A stretch of 64,000 nt of DNA from NCBI GenBank assembly GCA_902806575.1, contig CADCXD010000019.1:124001-188000 (forward strand), read 5' to 3'. Source of the DNA: Jackrogersella multiformis (Eukaryota > Ascomycota > Sordariomycetes > Xylariales > Hypoxylaceae). Below, in pieces: positions 10,201 to 20,805 of the stretch. Positions within the stretch are counted from its first letter, which is position 1, and each line of letters starts with the position of its first letter. Below the pieces are notes generated by a model. It was not told the DNA's origin and did not search any database. It worked only from the letters and a program-made list of their open reading frames with translations. Both the position numbers and the translations under genes were made by a program.

Positions 10201-13200
10201 TTTTCATTTATTATTATAATATAATAATATCGCATTTATTATTTAAAACGTTTAACTTAAAATTAATTTAAAAGAAATAATCTTTTTAATAAAAAAAAAA
10301 AAAATCGATATAATAACGTTTTATAAAAAGAATTTAAATTAAATTAAAAGTTAATATAAATTAAATATATTATTTTTTAATAATTAATAACTTTTATTTC
10401 TTTACTTTAAAAAGAAATATTATTAAAATTAAACTTTCGGAATTTAATAATATTTATACTTAATGTTTATTTTTATTATATAATAATATTATATTAATAA
10501 TAAGTTTATATTTTAAAGTTAATTTTAAATAAAGTTTCTTTATAACCTTTATTTTATTTTTAATTAATTTTTTAATTATTATAATTTAATATATTTTATT
10601 TTAATTTAACCGTAAGATTTAATAAAATATAACGTTAAAGCCTTTTAAAAATCTAAATCGGAATTTTCGATTTTTATAATTTAAGAATAAAATAATTTCC
10701 GTAAAATTATATTTATTCGTATCTTTTTTTATAATAAAAGTATAGGTTAAGTATTATTATTTCGGGGTTATTTTACAGAAAAAACTTTATTTAGATTTAA
10801 TAATAAGTCCTTATTATTAACGTCTTTTTTTATAAAATAAAATAAAATTTAATAATTATTACGTTTATAATATTAATAAAATTTCTTATTTTTCTTTTAT
10901 TAATTTATATTTATTTAATTAATCTTTTTTAAGATATCCTTATTATTAAATTAAACCTTATTTTTTTAATTTAATTTTAACTTACTTTTATTTTTAAATT
11001 TATTATTATTTTTTAAGGATCGATTTTAACCCGGATTAAAGTAATTTTCCTTTTCGTAATTAACTTAACTTAATTTTAAAGGCTTTTAAGTCGAAGCAAG
11101 CTTTCTTTTTCTTAAAATACCAGAATTAATTAATATATTTTTATATATTTAACTTACTTCTTAAATAACGATAAGGAACTTTTTATTTATATTTAAAAAT
11201 CCTTTTTATTTAAAATAAATTAATTTAATAATTTCGTTAAAAAGGATTTTAACGATATAATTTTAAAACGTCGTTTTAAATTATTAAACCACTTTATTAA
11301 AATTTAATAATTTAATAAAATATTAAATAATATCTTTTTAATATTTAAACTTATTTTTTTTTTAAGTTATAATATTTTTTTAAAAAGTTTATAAAACGTT
11401 TTTAAAAGGTAATAACGTATATTATTTAAATATTAAAGATTTTTAATTATATAATTTAATTTTTACGTTATTAATATTATAATTATACTTTTTTAAATAA
11501 TAATAATTTAACTTAATTAATATAATAAAATTTTTTAAAAAAACTTTTTATATATTTTTAAATATGCTTTAATTTTTATTTATTAAATTTAAAACTTTAT
11601 AAAATCCTTATTATCGTAAACGATAAGTTTATTAAATTATATTAAATTAATAATAATTATAACGTAAAAAAAATAAATTAATTATTTTAAAGCTTTAAAT
11701 AATCGGTTATTATTACTTTAAAATAAAAGATTTTCGTCGTTATATAAAAACGTGAGATTACCTCGGGATAATCTTTTAAAAAGGTTCTTAAGTAATTTAA
11801 GGTTTTAAAATTAATTATTAAAATCGGAATCGCTTAAGTTATTATTAAATGTTTCGGCGGTTTTTTTAAAAGAAATTCCTCTCTTATTACTTTTAAATAT
11901 AAAAAGGTTAACTTTAATAAAATCGAATTATATTTAAGCCCTTTTAATTATTCTTTTAACTTAAACTTATAAAAAGGATTATAAAAAAAGAAGGTTCTTT
12001 ATTCGGACTTTTAAGTTAAAGTATTTAATAAATAATATTTTAAAATATATTAAGTTTTTTCGATTAAAAAAACTCGGTTTAATTAACGTTTTTAATATAA
12101 TATACCTTTTAATACTTTTTAAAACGAAATTAATATTAATTAATTTATTAAAAGTTAATTAAATATTAAATTTATTAAAAACGGCTTAAGTATAAACTTT
12201 TAAATTATTAAATTAACGGTAAATTTTTACGTTAATATACGTAAAGTTTATATATTTTCTTATAAAAAAATTATTAATTTAAGATTCTTTAATATAAATT
12301 TAATTTATTACTTTTTATTAAAATCTTTTTTACTTTTTAATATTTTAATAAAAAGTTTAAAAGGCTTATTAATAATAATTAACCATTTTTTTAAGTTTAT
12401 TAATAATTTTTTATCGAGCTTAATTATTTTATATATATTAAGTAATCGTATTTTAAACTTATTATAAAAAGTTTAAGTTAATTTATTAAACTTATTATTT
12501 AAAGTGAGTTATTTATTCGTTTATTAATATTATACCGGTTTAATTAAATTAAATTATTATATTATAAATTATTTAAATTATATTATATTAATTTTAAATT
12601 TAATTTTTATTAATAATTTAATTATTTATAACGATGATAATAAATATTTAAATAATATAATAATTATTATATATTTTTTAATAAAATTTAATAAATTATA
12701 TAAAAGGATTATTAAAATTAACTCCGGTATTATTAATATTAAAAACGTTTTATATAATTATTTTATAATTTTAAAAATTATAAAGGATTATAATATTATC
12801 GTTATTAAGTTAAAATAATCCGAGAATAAAGGAAAAGTTTTAAAGCGGTGTGTTTTTTATTTTAAATGTTTTAATAAAAAATCGCGTATTAAAACGTTAT
12901 TTAATTTTAATAAGTTTTTATAAACGGCGATTTTCTTTATACTTATTTTTAGCTTTAAAGTTTTATAAAAAAAGTATTATTAAAAATTTAAAAGATTATT
13001 CGTCGTTTAACGAAAGTAATTTAAGGTTTTATAAATTAATAAGTAATAAAGTTAAAATATAAATATTTAACTTAAATATTTATAAAATAATAAAGTATAA
13101 AGTTTTTTTTATAATTATAATAATATATATAATAATAAAATTAATAAATAATGTTAATATAATATATTTTAATAAAAAACTTTTTTAAGTAAGTTAATTA

Positions 13201-13305
13201 TTTATAAATAATTAAAATAAAATAATTTAATAAAAAGATTAACTTTTTTTCGAAAAGCACGTGCTTTTTTAAAATAAGGTTTTTTTAAAATAAAAAAGAA
13301 TTATT
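7230..13305. repeat. RIP-saturated interior of the retrotransposon
   Basis: Nearly all C and G outside a few CG, GG and CC remnants have been converted to T and A. No protein motif could be read on either strand. The stretch is not intergenic space in the usual sense but the erased gag-pol region of the element. Confidence 0.85.
13253..13268. other. 16-bp perfect palindrome near the right LTR
   Basis: AAAAGCAC followed by GTGCTTTT forms a perfect inverted repeat 37 bases inside the right LTR. It keeps C and G in CA and TG contexts that are lost almost everywhere else in the element. Confidence 0.6.
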
Positions 13306-13618
13306 TATAATAAAAATAATAAAGCTTAAAACTATAATTTAATTTTAAATTATAATTTTTTATAATTTTAAGGTTTTTACTTTTTATTTTTTCTTACGAA
13401 ATAAAACATAATAACTTATATATATATAATTTAAATATCTCTTTAAACGCCGTTAACGCCCCCTTAATCCTATTAATTTAATTTTACATATATTAATTAA
13501 ATCTTTTAGTTAACCTTATCTAATAATTTTATTTTATAAGTTCTAATATATCTCGTATTTACCAACATGCATACATATATTGATCATACTTTACTTCGTG
13601 GAGCCTATCCGTATGACA
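13306..13618. repeat. Right long terminal repeat (313 bp)
   Basis: It starts TATAATAAAAATAATAAAGC, the RIP-converted version of the left-LTR start TGTGACAAGGGCAATAAGGC, and ends CCGTATGACA. The last 120 or so bases keep normal composition and show the original sequence of positions that are converted in the left LTR. Confidence 0.88.
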
Positions 13619-13623
13619 GTTCG
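13619..13623. repeat. Target-site duplication, right copy (GTTCG)
   Basis: It is identical to 6842-6846. Using one copy only, the HET codons ACC GTT CGC TTC TAC read through without a shift. Confidence 0.88.
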
Positions 13624-15193
13624 CTTCTACAATAAAAACTGGCACCTGCTCGGCGATCGCTTTCGACTAGCCCCTGAAATTGCAGGTGGGTATTAGGTTT
13701 CGTAGTCCTTTGCCCTCTAAATGGGCATATTTTGCTTCTATTTAGTTCTGCCTTTTTTATCATCTACTAACCCCCCGTACCAAAGCCCTGACCGGCGTTA
13801 GGATAGATATCCTCACAGGCGGTCATGCTATCAATGGACACCCTTGGGAAACCCATAGTCACATCGATAACACAAAGGACTTGGGTGATAACCCCATTCC
13901 TGAACGATGTAGAAGCTGTCGACGTAGTTTAGTACCTGTCGATGATATACTTAAAGGCTTCTGCGTCGCAGAGAAGATGTGCTGGGTTTCTAATCGAGAG
14001 ACCACTCGGATAGAGGACATAGCCTATTGCCTTCTCGGAATTTTCGGGGTCAACATGACCTTGATATACGGAGAAGGCATCAGCGCCTTTCGCCGACTAC
14101 AGGAGGAAATTATCAAGCGTTCAGATGATCAGTCCATTTTAGCATGGTGTCATCATAATTATGACCCTCGCAACATTTCGCAGAGCACTTTCCTGGCCAC
14201 GCACCCAAGCCAATTCCGACTTGGCGTATACAACGTCCAGCACAAGCCGTACTCTCTAGCAACTATACCCGATCAAAATGTCGCAAGAAAAATAGAGATA
14301 CAACCGGGTAAATTGTCTTTATCGACACTCATTTGTCACTGGAAAAACTGGCAGGGACAAGACTTGGTAATTGCAATTCTAGATTGTGTCCTAGGAATTG
14401 ACTTAATGTCGAGACCCGCGCTTTTATTGGAGAGACTACCTACCAACGGGGCCTTATTTCGTCGGCTTTATACGAGAACTGTCCTCAAGGTTGTACCTCC
14501 CGGTCAGATGGTAATCTACAAAAGATTGTCGACAAACGAGCCGTCGTTTGATAATGGTACGAAAGCATACAAGCCTATATGTTCTAAACTAGTTCTACCG
14601 TTCTAGATTTCGACCTTAGCAACGCTCGCATGGAGAGTATTAGCATCGTAGAAGACATGCCCGGGTGTAGACCCGAGTTGATGTTGTATTCACATGCATA
14701 TCGTCGATACATGTTCCCGCAAAATGTACACTCACGCATCGCGCAAGTCAGTCAAAATAACACTGGCGATTTGCGATATGATATTACAGACTCTGTCCCG
14801 CCATGGATTGACAAAGGAGCCTTTACTCTACCACCCGCCCTAGCCTTTGTCGTGGCTTTTGAAAACAAGTCATCGGCCTTCTTTACAATTTGGGGCCCCG
14901 AATGGGAAACTCAGTGCTTTGCAATTTCTCTACAGAACCTATGGAACTATCTCCGGAGGCATTCCTCTCATATTGTTCATAGTTGTACAGTCGCGGATGT
15001 CATGAACACTTTGAGGACTGTACAAATAACAAAAGACGATGTTGAGAATCTATATAAAGCTTTCGAAATAATCGGCGAGCCTGGATCAGACAAGTTCCGA
15101 GTGAGCGCCAATGCTAAATCGATGACATTCCTAGACTCAACAGTTTTTGAGGTCAAAGTAGACATTGCCGAATTCAAACATAAGAGAGGATAA

Positions 15194-15824
15194 ACGAAGC
15201 ACTGGTTACTACAGAACTGGAGAAAAAGTCGATGTTGTCTGGCATTAGAAGGTATATCAAATAGTCAAAGTCTAACTAGGTAGATACATTTACATGATTA
15301 AAGCAAGGTCGGGTCAGATTATAAATATATCTTTTTACGTAACTGGTACTTTTTTTCTGAACTGAACTGACGATATTAGTTGAAGATAAAGGGGTCATCT
15401 CTTCCACCCAATATCTCCAACACTTAATAGTGAATAAAGTGATGGCAAACGATGGACGGGTCTTAGTAGCTATATTGGTACCCTAGGCAACAAGGAGCTT
15501 CTGGTAGAAGATAAAAATATGTACATCTAAGATAGAATGAAACCTATGCCCTTCATGCTCGTCCAAGTCTACACGGAACCTCCCATTTTAAATCAGATAC
15601 AACGCATCACGACCAGCACATTACGCCTCGCGAAATAAACCAAGAGCTCATGGATCGATCTGATCAAAGTCAGGAACTCGAACCGGAGAACCTGGTATTG
15701 CATTACATGAAAAGATGTAGTCATTTCACCCCCTCCCTAGGTTAATTACCGTCATACAAAATGGGCCATGTGAAGAACCTTCTAAACTATTGCCGTACCG
15801 TACCGTCCCATGCCGTCTAACTGC
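15194..15824. other. Intergenic region after the HET remnant
   Basis: No exon, tRNA or repeat family was recognised. It serves as the 3' side of both neighbours. Confidence 0.5.
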
Positions 15825-18173
15825 CTAACCAAAATCGTCATTAGCTGCGCCTGTATCCTGTTTTTCCTCCTCCGAAGCGTCGAGCTGCGCTTTCAACGGC
15901 GCGGTTTCTAGGCTCGCCGGCCCGGCGCCACCTCCAGGGAGGCCCAACGTGCTAATGCGTCTTCCCCTCGTGTCTAGGGCCTCGCTCTCCTCGTCGATGG
16001 CATCGCTCTGTTCACCGGTGTCTGAGTCGTCGTCATCCTGATCGGCCGCCTCTAGGTTCTCGTTGAGCCGCTTCCCGATGCCGAGCACGAATGCGCTGGC
16101 ATAGCTGAACTTGTCGATGCCGTTCCTACTTGGGAGATCTGAGTATGTCTTGCGGGCTTCGTTGAGACACCGCTGCGCTTGTATGTATTTAGATTGGACC
16201 ACCCATGCTTCGGCGCCTAGGACACTCCACAGTGCAGACTTCCGTCGTCTGCCACCCCAGTGGTGTGTCCCAAGGCCTTGCTTAGAGGCATAGCAGACCG
16301 CTAGGCGTTCCTTGATAAGGGCATCTCCTACGGGACCCATGATCTTGCTTTCTAAGAGTCGTATTCCCCATTTCGCCGCTTCGTCTACACTCGAGCCGCC
16401 GCGCAAACGGAGGAGCTCCAGGCCGAGGGAAAGACATCGTAATGCTCCATAAGGTGAGCTACAACGTGTGATATATGAGTAAAATGCCGCTTCGAATGCG
16501 GTATCTACCGTTTCTGCTCTTGATTTGGCTGATAGGTTCTGAGGCATGATGAGAAGACTGATGGCGGCCATCTCGCTTGTTGCAGCGTGGTATTTCCACG
16601 CCTTGTCATTATTGAAGTCGCCTCTCAGTAGATCGTATGTCGAGTGAGCTAGTTTCCAATCCCGCAGCATGAAAGCGTAGTCTGCCAACTTCCGCATGAT
16701 GGCTTCGGGGGTATCCTGGCGATAGAAGCCGAGAGAATCATAGTTGCTCCCAGAGCCCTGACCGGAGAAGGACGACCTAGCATTGCCACCAAAACCCCAT
16801 CGTTTTGTCAGACCAACAAATCGGCCAGCTAATCCTCTTCGCCGCGAAGCTACTTGGTCATTCCATACTGATACATTGCGCTCCATTGTGGGTATTATAG
16901 ATTGCATTACCATTTCGCGGATGAAAGTGCGTATTGCGGTCGCGTCCGACTCAAATATGTATCTCGTCGGATCCTCAAAGTCCTGATCTTCACTCCTTCG
17001 AATATCAACCAACTCTTCTGAAGCTGACATCCACTCGCTCCGGGGAAGCGGAATACTATCATCATCGGTAGCTACGCTTTGCGTTCCCCTTATGCGGAGC
17101 AGGTGGCAGTGAAGGCCAAGGTTTCGCTTCATCTGATCGAAAAGCGACATGGATCTCGTGATATCGTCCCTCTCCTCCTCGTGGACCAGGACATAATATC
17201 GCAGGAACTCTCCATCGACCCAGTTAGGTAGCCGCTTATCCCCCGTGCTAGACTCGACGTATAACCGTCGAAGTGTCTCTATTGGGGTCTGATTTCGAGA
17301 GCTTATCGCAATGACGCAAGCAACTGGATGGGCGAACGTCTCATGCGGTGCTAGGGGTAAGCCAGAGAGCAACCTACGTAGGTATAAGGCGTAGTACGGC
17401 GAGGGTGTATCGATGTCTAGGCCGTGACTGGTAGGGCTCTGAGGTAAGTTAAAAAATGATTCTTCGGCATACCTCAAATGGCGGTTTACAACAGCTTCGA
17501 CGTCCGAGATCGCGATCCCATATCTTGGCTGCCCCCTCCCAGGGTCGGCCGAGACACCGTTTGTTCTCGGTGCTTGCGCAGATCTCAAGCCGGCTGTTAC
17601 GGGTTCTGGGTGTACAACATCCTCTCCAAATTGAACAAAGTGTATGGAGTAGTCCTCATACGTCCGACTAGAGCCATTACTATCTCGTATTATAACCTTG
17701 CCTTGGACACGCTCTCCGAAAGGTCGAAGCAGCTCCCATAGGCCGCGGCCAAACCCCTTCTCCCTCAGCAAGATATCGGTATCCTCGGAAGTATATACCG
17801 CAACATGAGGCACAAAGGCCCTAAGAATGAGGTTCAATGGGTCGCCCGGACTGTCGCCATTGCCGGATACGAGTGCAAGTGCGTTGTTTGATGCTGCGCC
17901 GAATACGGAACCAGAAGCTATTCGCGAAGGTGGACGGCCAACAGGCGACTGGGACCTAGAACCTGGAGGCGACAGAGTCGAGGCATAGAGAGAAGCGGCG
18001 GAAGGGTGTGATCGTCGGTATGGTAGGCTGGCTTCGGACTGGTAGAGTGGTGAGACATCGTTGAGTGTGTGGCGGCTCTTTTGGATCCTCAAGGCCTGGG
18101 ATGCCTGGGATGCTACGGGGGATGCAGGGAGTGATCCACTCCCGAGCGGTGAATCATAGCCGGAAGGGTGCAT
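15825..18173 (-). CDS. TRS85: TRAPP III subunit Trs85 (TRAPPC8-like)
   Basis: Trs85 is the subunit that defines TRAPP III, the Rab (Ypt1/Rab1) exchange factor acting in autophagy and Golgi traffic. The recognisable core begins with NLILRAFVPHVAVYTSED and contains the block in which RNVSVWNDQVASRRRGL is followed by GRFVGLTKRWGFGG. TPR-like helices follow (AKWGIRLLESKIM, KERLAVCYASK, SKYIQAQRCLNEARKTY), then an acidic tail. The Ser/Pro-rich N-terminus is probably disordered. The frame is open to 18365 but has no ATG before 18173, and TAG lies two codons upstream of that opening, so either translation starts at 18173 (782 residues) or an upstream exon is spliced on. I chose 18173. Confidence 0.86.
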   Translation of the reverse strand: MHPSGYDSPLGSGSLPASPVASQASQALRIQKSRHTLNDVSPLYQSEASLPYRRSHPSAASLYASTLSPPGSRSQSPVGRPPSRIASGSVFGAASNNALALVSGNGDSPGDPLNLILRAFVPHVAVYTSEDTDILLREKGFGRGLWELLRPFGERVQGKVIIRDSNGSSRTYEDYSIHFVQFGEDVVHPEPVTAGLRSAQAPRTNGVSADPGRGQPRYGIAISDVEAVVNRHLRYAEESFFNLPQSPTSHGLDIDTPSPYYALYLRRLLSGLPLAPHETFAHPVACVIAISSRNQTPIETLRRLYVESSTGDKRLPNWVDGEFLRYYVLVHEEERDDITRSMSLFDQMKRNLGLHCHLLRIRGTQSVATDDDSIPLPRSEWMSASEELVDIRRSEDQDFEDPTRYIFESDATAIRTFIREMVMQSIIPTMERNVSVWNDQVASRRRGLAGRFVGLTKRWGFGGNARSSFSGQGSGSNYDSLGFYRQDTPEAIMRKLADYAFMLRDWKLAHSTYDLLRGDFNNDKAWKYHAATSEMAAISLLIMPQNLSAKSRAETVDTAFEAAFYSYITRCSSPYGALRCLSLGLELLRLRGGSSVDEAAKWGIRLLESKIMGPVGDALIKERLAVCYASKQGLGTHHWGGRRRKSALWSVLGAEAWVVQSKYIQAQRCLNEARKTYSDLPSRNGIDKFSYASAFVLGIGKRLNENLEAADQDDDDSDTGEQSDAIDEESEALDTRGRRISTLGLPGGGAGPASLETAPLKAQLDASEEEKQDTGAANDDFG

Positions 18174-18365
18174 GAAGTCAGACGGGTATGTCTGTGGTTT
18201 TCTGACCGTCGAATCGACTCGACTGTTTGTTGTCGCATCTGTAGATGACAATGTGAGATAGGCGTAGGGGGGGGAGGAGGGTAGGCGTAATTGAGAGGCG
18301 ATGGCGTTCAAATCACTACAAGATGTACTTATGATACCAAAAGTAAAAACATGGGGATCAGGCAA

Positions 18366-18885
18366 ACACTATGTATGGAATTGAATGCGACCTAAGCTAC
18401 AATAGTAGGTTGTTTTCTGCGCACCCATGTCATTGAAGAGGAGGAGGAGGAGGAGGATGGTTGATGATGATAGATAGCCTTGGAATCCATTCAATTAAAA
18501 CAAAGTCGGGCTTATTATTTAGTAAAGCAAGAGTTATTAATTAAGAGTTGGGTCCGGCCCGGTTAGATAGTAGAGCTGGCCGTATCGATAACAGATACAG
18601 ATGGATATCACTTCTATTTTAACCTCTCGATAAATAAATATAATATACTTTAATTAAATAATCGCGTTTTACTTACAGGTAGGTAATTAAGTACGTTCTA
18701 AGTAAGGTTCGCATTCTTATACCTAGGTATTTAACAAAGTTTCCAAGGTTATTTCATAATTAATAATTAAAACTTATACTTAATAATTAAACATTCATTA
18801 CTTCGTATCTGGCACTAACACACTCCCAGCTTCATTCCAACTACCTACATACCTAACCTAGGTACTTACATCACCAACGAATCCT
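18366..18885. other. AT-rich intergenic region
   Basis: It contains a GAG trinucleotide run (about 18437-18457) and a TACCTAGGTA palindrome (18720-18729). No gene was seen. Confidence 0.5.
18437..18457. repeat. (GAG)n microsatellite
   Basis: Seven consecutive GAG-type units upstream of the TRS85 frame. Confidence 0.8.
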
Positions 18886-20805
18886 TCAAAACGAGCACGA
18901 GTTCGCCGCTGCGCTCTCAACTTGATAGAACACATCATGAAACTTTGGTCTGACTCCGACCCAGGATCTCTCCCACATATCTCTCTCATGGTTAACCCTA
19001 CACTGGCAGTCTTGGGCAACCTCATCCCGATACGCCTTGTTCCATCTGAACTTCCGGAAATTTGTTTCGGCCCAGTTCTTCATGTCTTCCGATGCCTGAG
19101 AGGCGTCTTCAAAGGGGTACAGTGACATATTAAAGCAGTCAAGGCAGAGACCATTGCGCCCAAGTACCGGTGTTTCCAAGCATTCCAAAATACGATTGTC
19201 GGGCGTAAGGACTTCTGTCAAGGCCGGAAATCTCGCAGCAAGCTGGGCGAGCGAGGGCTGGACGCTGAAATCAGTTGTCCCCATGGCGTCTAGGCGAGAA
19301 GTGACTTCATGGAAGCCTCGAGCGTGATCGAATTTGTAAGTGGCGAGTAATAAGGTCATGAGCTCCTGAGGCTCTTCCCGCACTTCGGAAGGGTATCTCG
19401 ACTTGAACCACGTGAAAAACCATTGCCGCATTATGGTGGGCGGCAATTTGTATTTGTCCAGGGCAAGCAGAATGCGCGGCAATTCGTCCACAGGAATATC
19501 ATATGCCCAAGTATGTGTGTTCTTGTCGTCGCTTTTTAACGGCGCCTGGCAATGCTCGTACAAGTATCTCCTGAACCAAAGGAACTGTGTCACCCCTTGA
19601 GCTGTAATGCTCATTGTCTCGGCGATTACCGCTTGCTGGAGAATGACTTGTATGTGTTCGAATAGGAGGAAGAAATGGGTACAAGGATTCGGATGCTTCT
19701 GGACTGGCCAACTAAAGTTGCGCTTGCTTGTCCTGATGATGAAAGACTTGGTTTGATCTAGAAAGGCGCTCTTGTTGTGCCATCGGATTAAATTTCTGTT
19801 GTCACGAATATGCTCGACAAGCAGGTCTCGGGTAATCAGCAGGTCTTCCCTTGGAGATAGGCCATGCTCCGCTGGCTGCATCACGTCACCTGCCGGGGTT
19901 TTGCTGTCCTTCTGCTCATCCGGAGCATGTGGCTGACTTGATTCGACCAGCTCTTCCTCAAGTTATGCAAACTTTGTTATGTCCATACTCCTGTAGACCT
20001 TTCTCCTGAGAAGATAATCATCCCAATCATCCTCAGGCCCGTGTCCCGGGTACAACTCCGCTATTCGGCGAACCACAGACGCAAGCTGTTTAGGCTTTAT
20101 CGCGTATCGTGGGAAGGGTCGCATGGTTCGGACAGAATCGCCTGTCTCGTCAGAGTAATGGTTGAGCCACCAGCGTAGTTTCTCTGGCTCTAATTGAAAC
20201 CCGAGTCTCCCAGGACTCTCATAATATTCGTCCTCTTGGGGTTCCGGATATGTAAACCATAGTAACTCGAGGAGGTGAAGAGGTGTGATCTTGTACACAA
20301 TGCCATACTTGGAATTCTTGCGCTTGAGCTCTTCTTCCGGGCGCCACAGCGTACTATTATGGTTGAGATACAGGGCTTCGAATACAGCGCCCATCGCTCG
20401 GCCACTGATCCCAGCGTCTTCGTGAAGATGTACCATAGGGGCTCGAGACTCGGCGAATTCGTCTTTGGTGAGCATGGCCTTGAAGACAGGTGAAACTGCC
20501 AAGACTTGCCAGTTGACTTTGAAGTCTGTGACAGTGGTAACTTTGCCCGCGACGTCAAACGGGTCGTGTTCCTAGGGGCTTCAGTGTTAGCAACTGTCCA
20601 TCTAACATAATTTGGCGGTAGATCGGGTGGTTTTAAACCGTACATGGACTCTGATAGTTACATCGCTGTTCTCATCGAGTACGAAGCTGGCTTCCTTAGC
20701 TGGTGAATGTTGCTGCGCCTCGTTTCCTGTGAATTCATTTCTGATTTCTTGATCAGGAGACATGTCTCGACGCTTTCTTTTATGGTTCTTTTCCTCGTCC
20801 ATCAT
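18886..20805 (-). CDS. BTB/POZ domain protein with an in-frame stop
   Basis: Exon 1 (20644-20805) encodes a Lys/Arg-rich start and SFVLDENSDVTIRVH. A 72-nt intron (20572-20643: GTACGG donor, CTAAC branch, CCTAG acceptor) joins it in phase to exon 2, EHDPFDVAGKVTTV, then VLAVSPVFKAMLTKDEF and VFEALYLNHN. This is the fold order of fungal BTB/POZ proteins (DV.IRV, then SPVF..ML, then A...L). The C-terminal 350 residues have no domain I recognise but contain a Cys-rich segment (GLCLDCFNMSLYPF). A TAA at 19963-19965 interrupts exon 2, and the same frame then continues without another stop to 18886. It is either a nonsense mutation or removed by a weak 69-nt intron (GTTTGC to GGACAG) that would keep phase. 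Function unknown; BTB domains mediate dimerisation or Cullin-3 binding. Confidence 0.72.
20572..20643 (-). other. Intron 1 of the BTB gene
   Basis: GTACGG donor, GCTAACAC branch and CCCTAG acceptor; phase 0 joins RVH to EHDPF. Confidence 0.75.

Larger units (their letters stand above)
6847..13618. mobile_element. Full-length LTR retrotransposon, RIP-inactivated
   Basis: A 6772-bp element begins TGTGACA and ends ATGACA, has direct LTRs at both ends and is flanked by GTTCG duplications. The roughly 6.1-kb interior is so depleted of G and C that no gag or pol frame survives, and the stray open frames at 7616-7801 and 12850-13062 are meaningless. Family (gypsy or copia) and orientation are unresolved. 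A purine run AAAATAAAAAAGAA just inside the right LTR and the pyrimidine run CTCCTTTTTTCTT just inside the left LTR are competing polypurine-tract candidates for opposite orientations. Insertion was within a HET-domain exon. Confidence 0.9.
6380..15193 (+). pseudogene. HET-domain (heterokaryon incompatibility-type) gene disrupted by an LTR retrotransposon
   Basis: The HET domain (PF06985) is recognisable in pieces on both sides of the insertion. ATG 6380 opens with MWLLNTTS, followed by YAILSHTWG. After a likely intron at 6514-6594 come WIDTCCIDKSSSAELSEAI and TRGWTLQELIAPE, which stop at the target-site copy (6842-6846). Beyond the element the frame resumes at 13624 (FYNKNWHLLGD). A 100-nt intron follows (13686-13785: GTGGGT donor, CTAAC branch, AAAG acceptor), then TTRIEDIAYCLLGIFGVNM and LIYGEG. 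This frame ends at TAG 14604-14606. A second frame, open from 14588 to 15193, continues with a similar composition. The switch at 14588-14603 is either a frameshift or a short intron ending at the AG at 14591-14592. HET proteins trigger regulated cell death on non-self recognition in fungi. The gene cannot make its original protein with the element in place. Confidence 0.88.

Noticed and set aside
12850..13062. 70-codon open frame near the right LTR
   Set aside because: Same AT-saturated DNA; no recognisable gag or pol motif on either strand.
13881..14606. Reading this frame as a complete HET protein starting at 13881
   Set aside because: The apparent start is a TTG; the frame continues upstream to the splice acceptor at 13785 and belongs to the disrupted gene.
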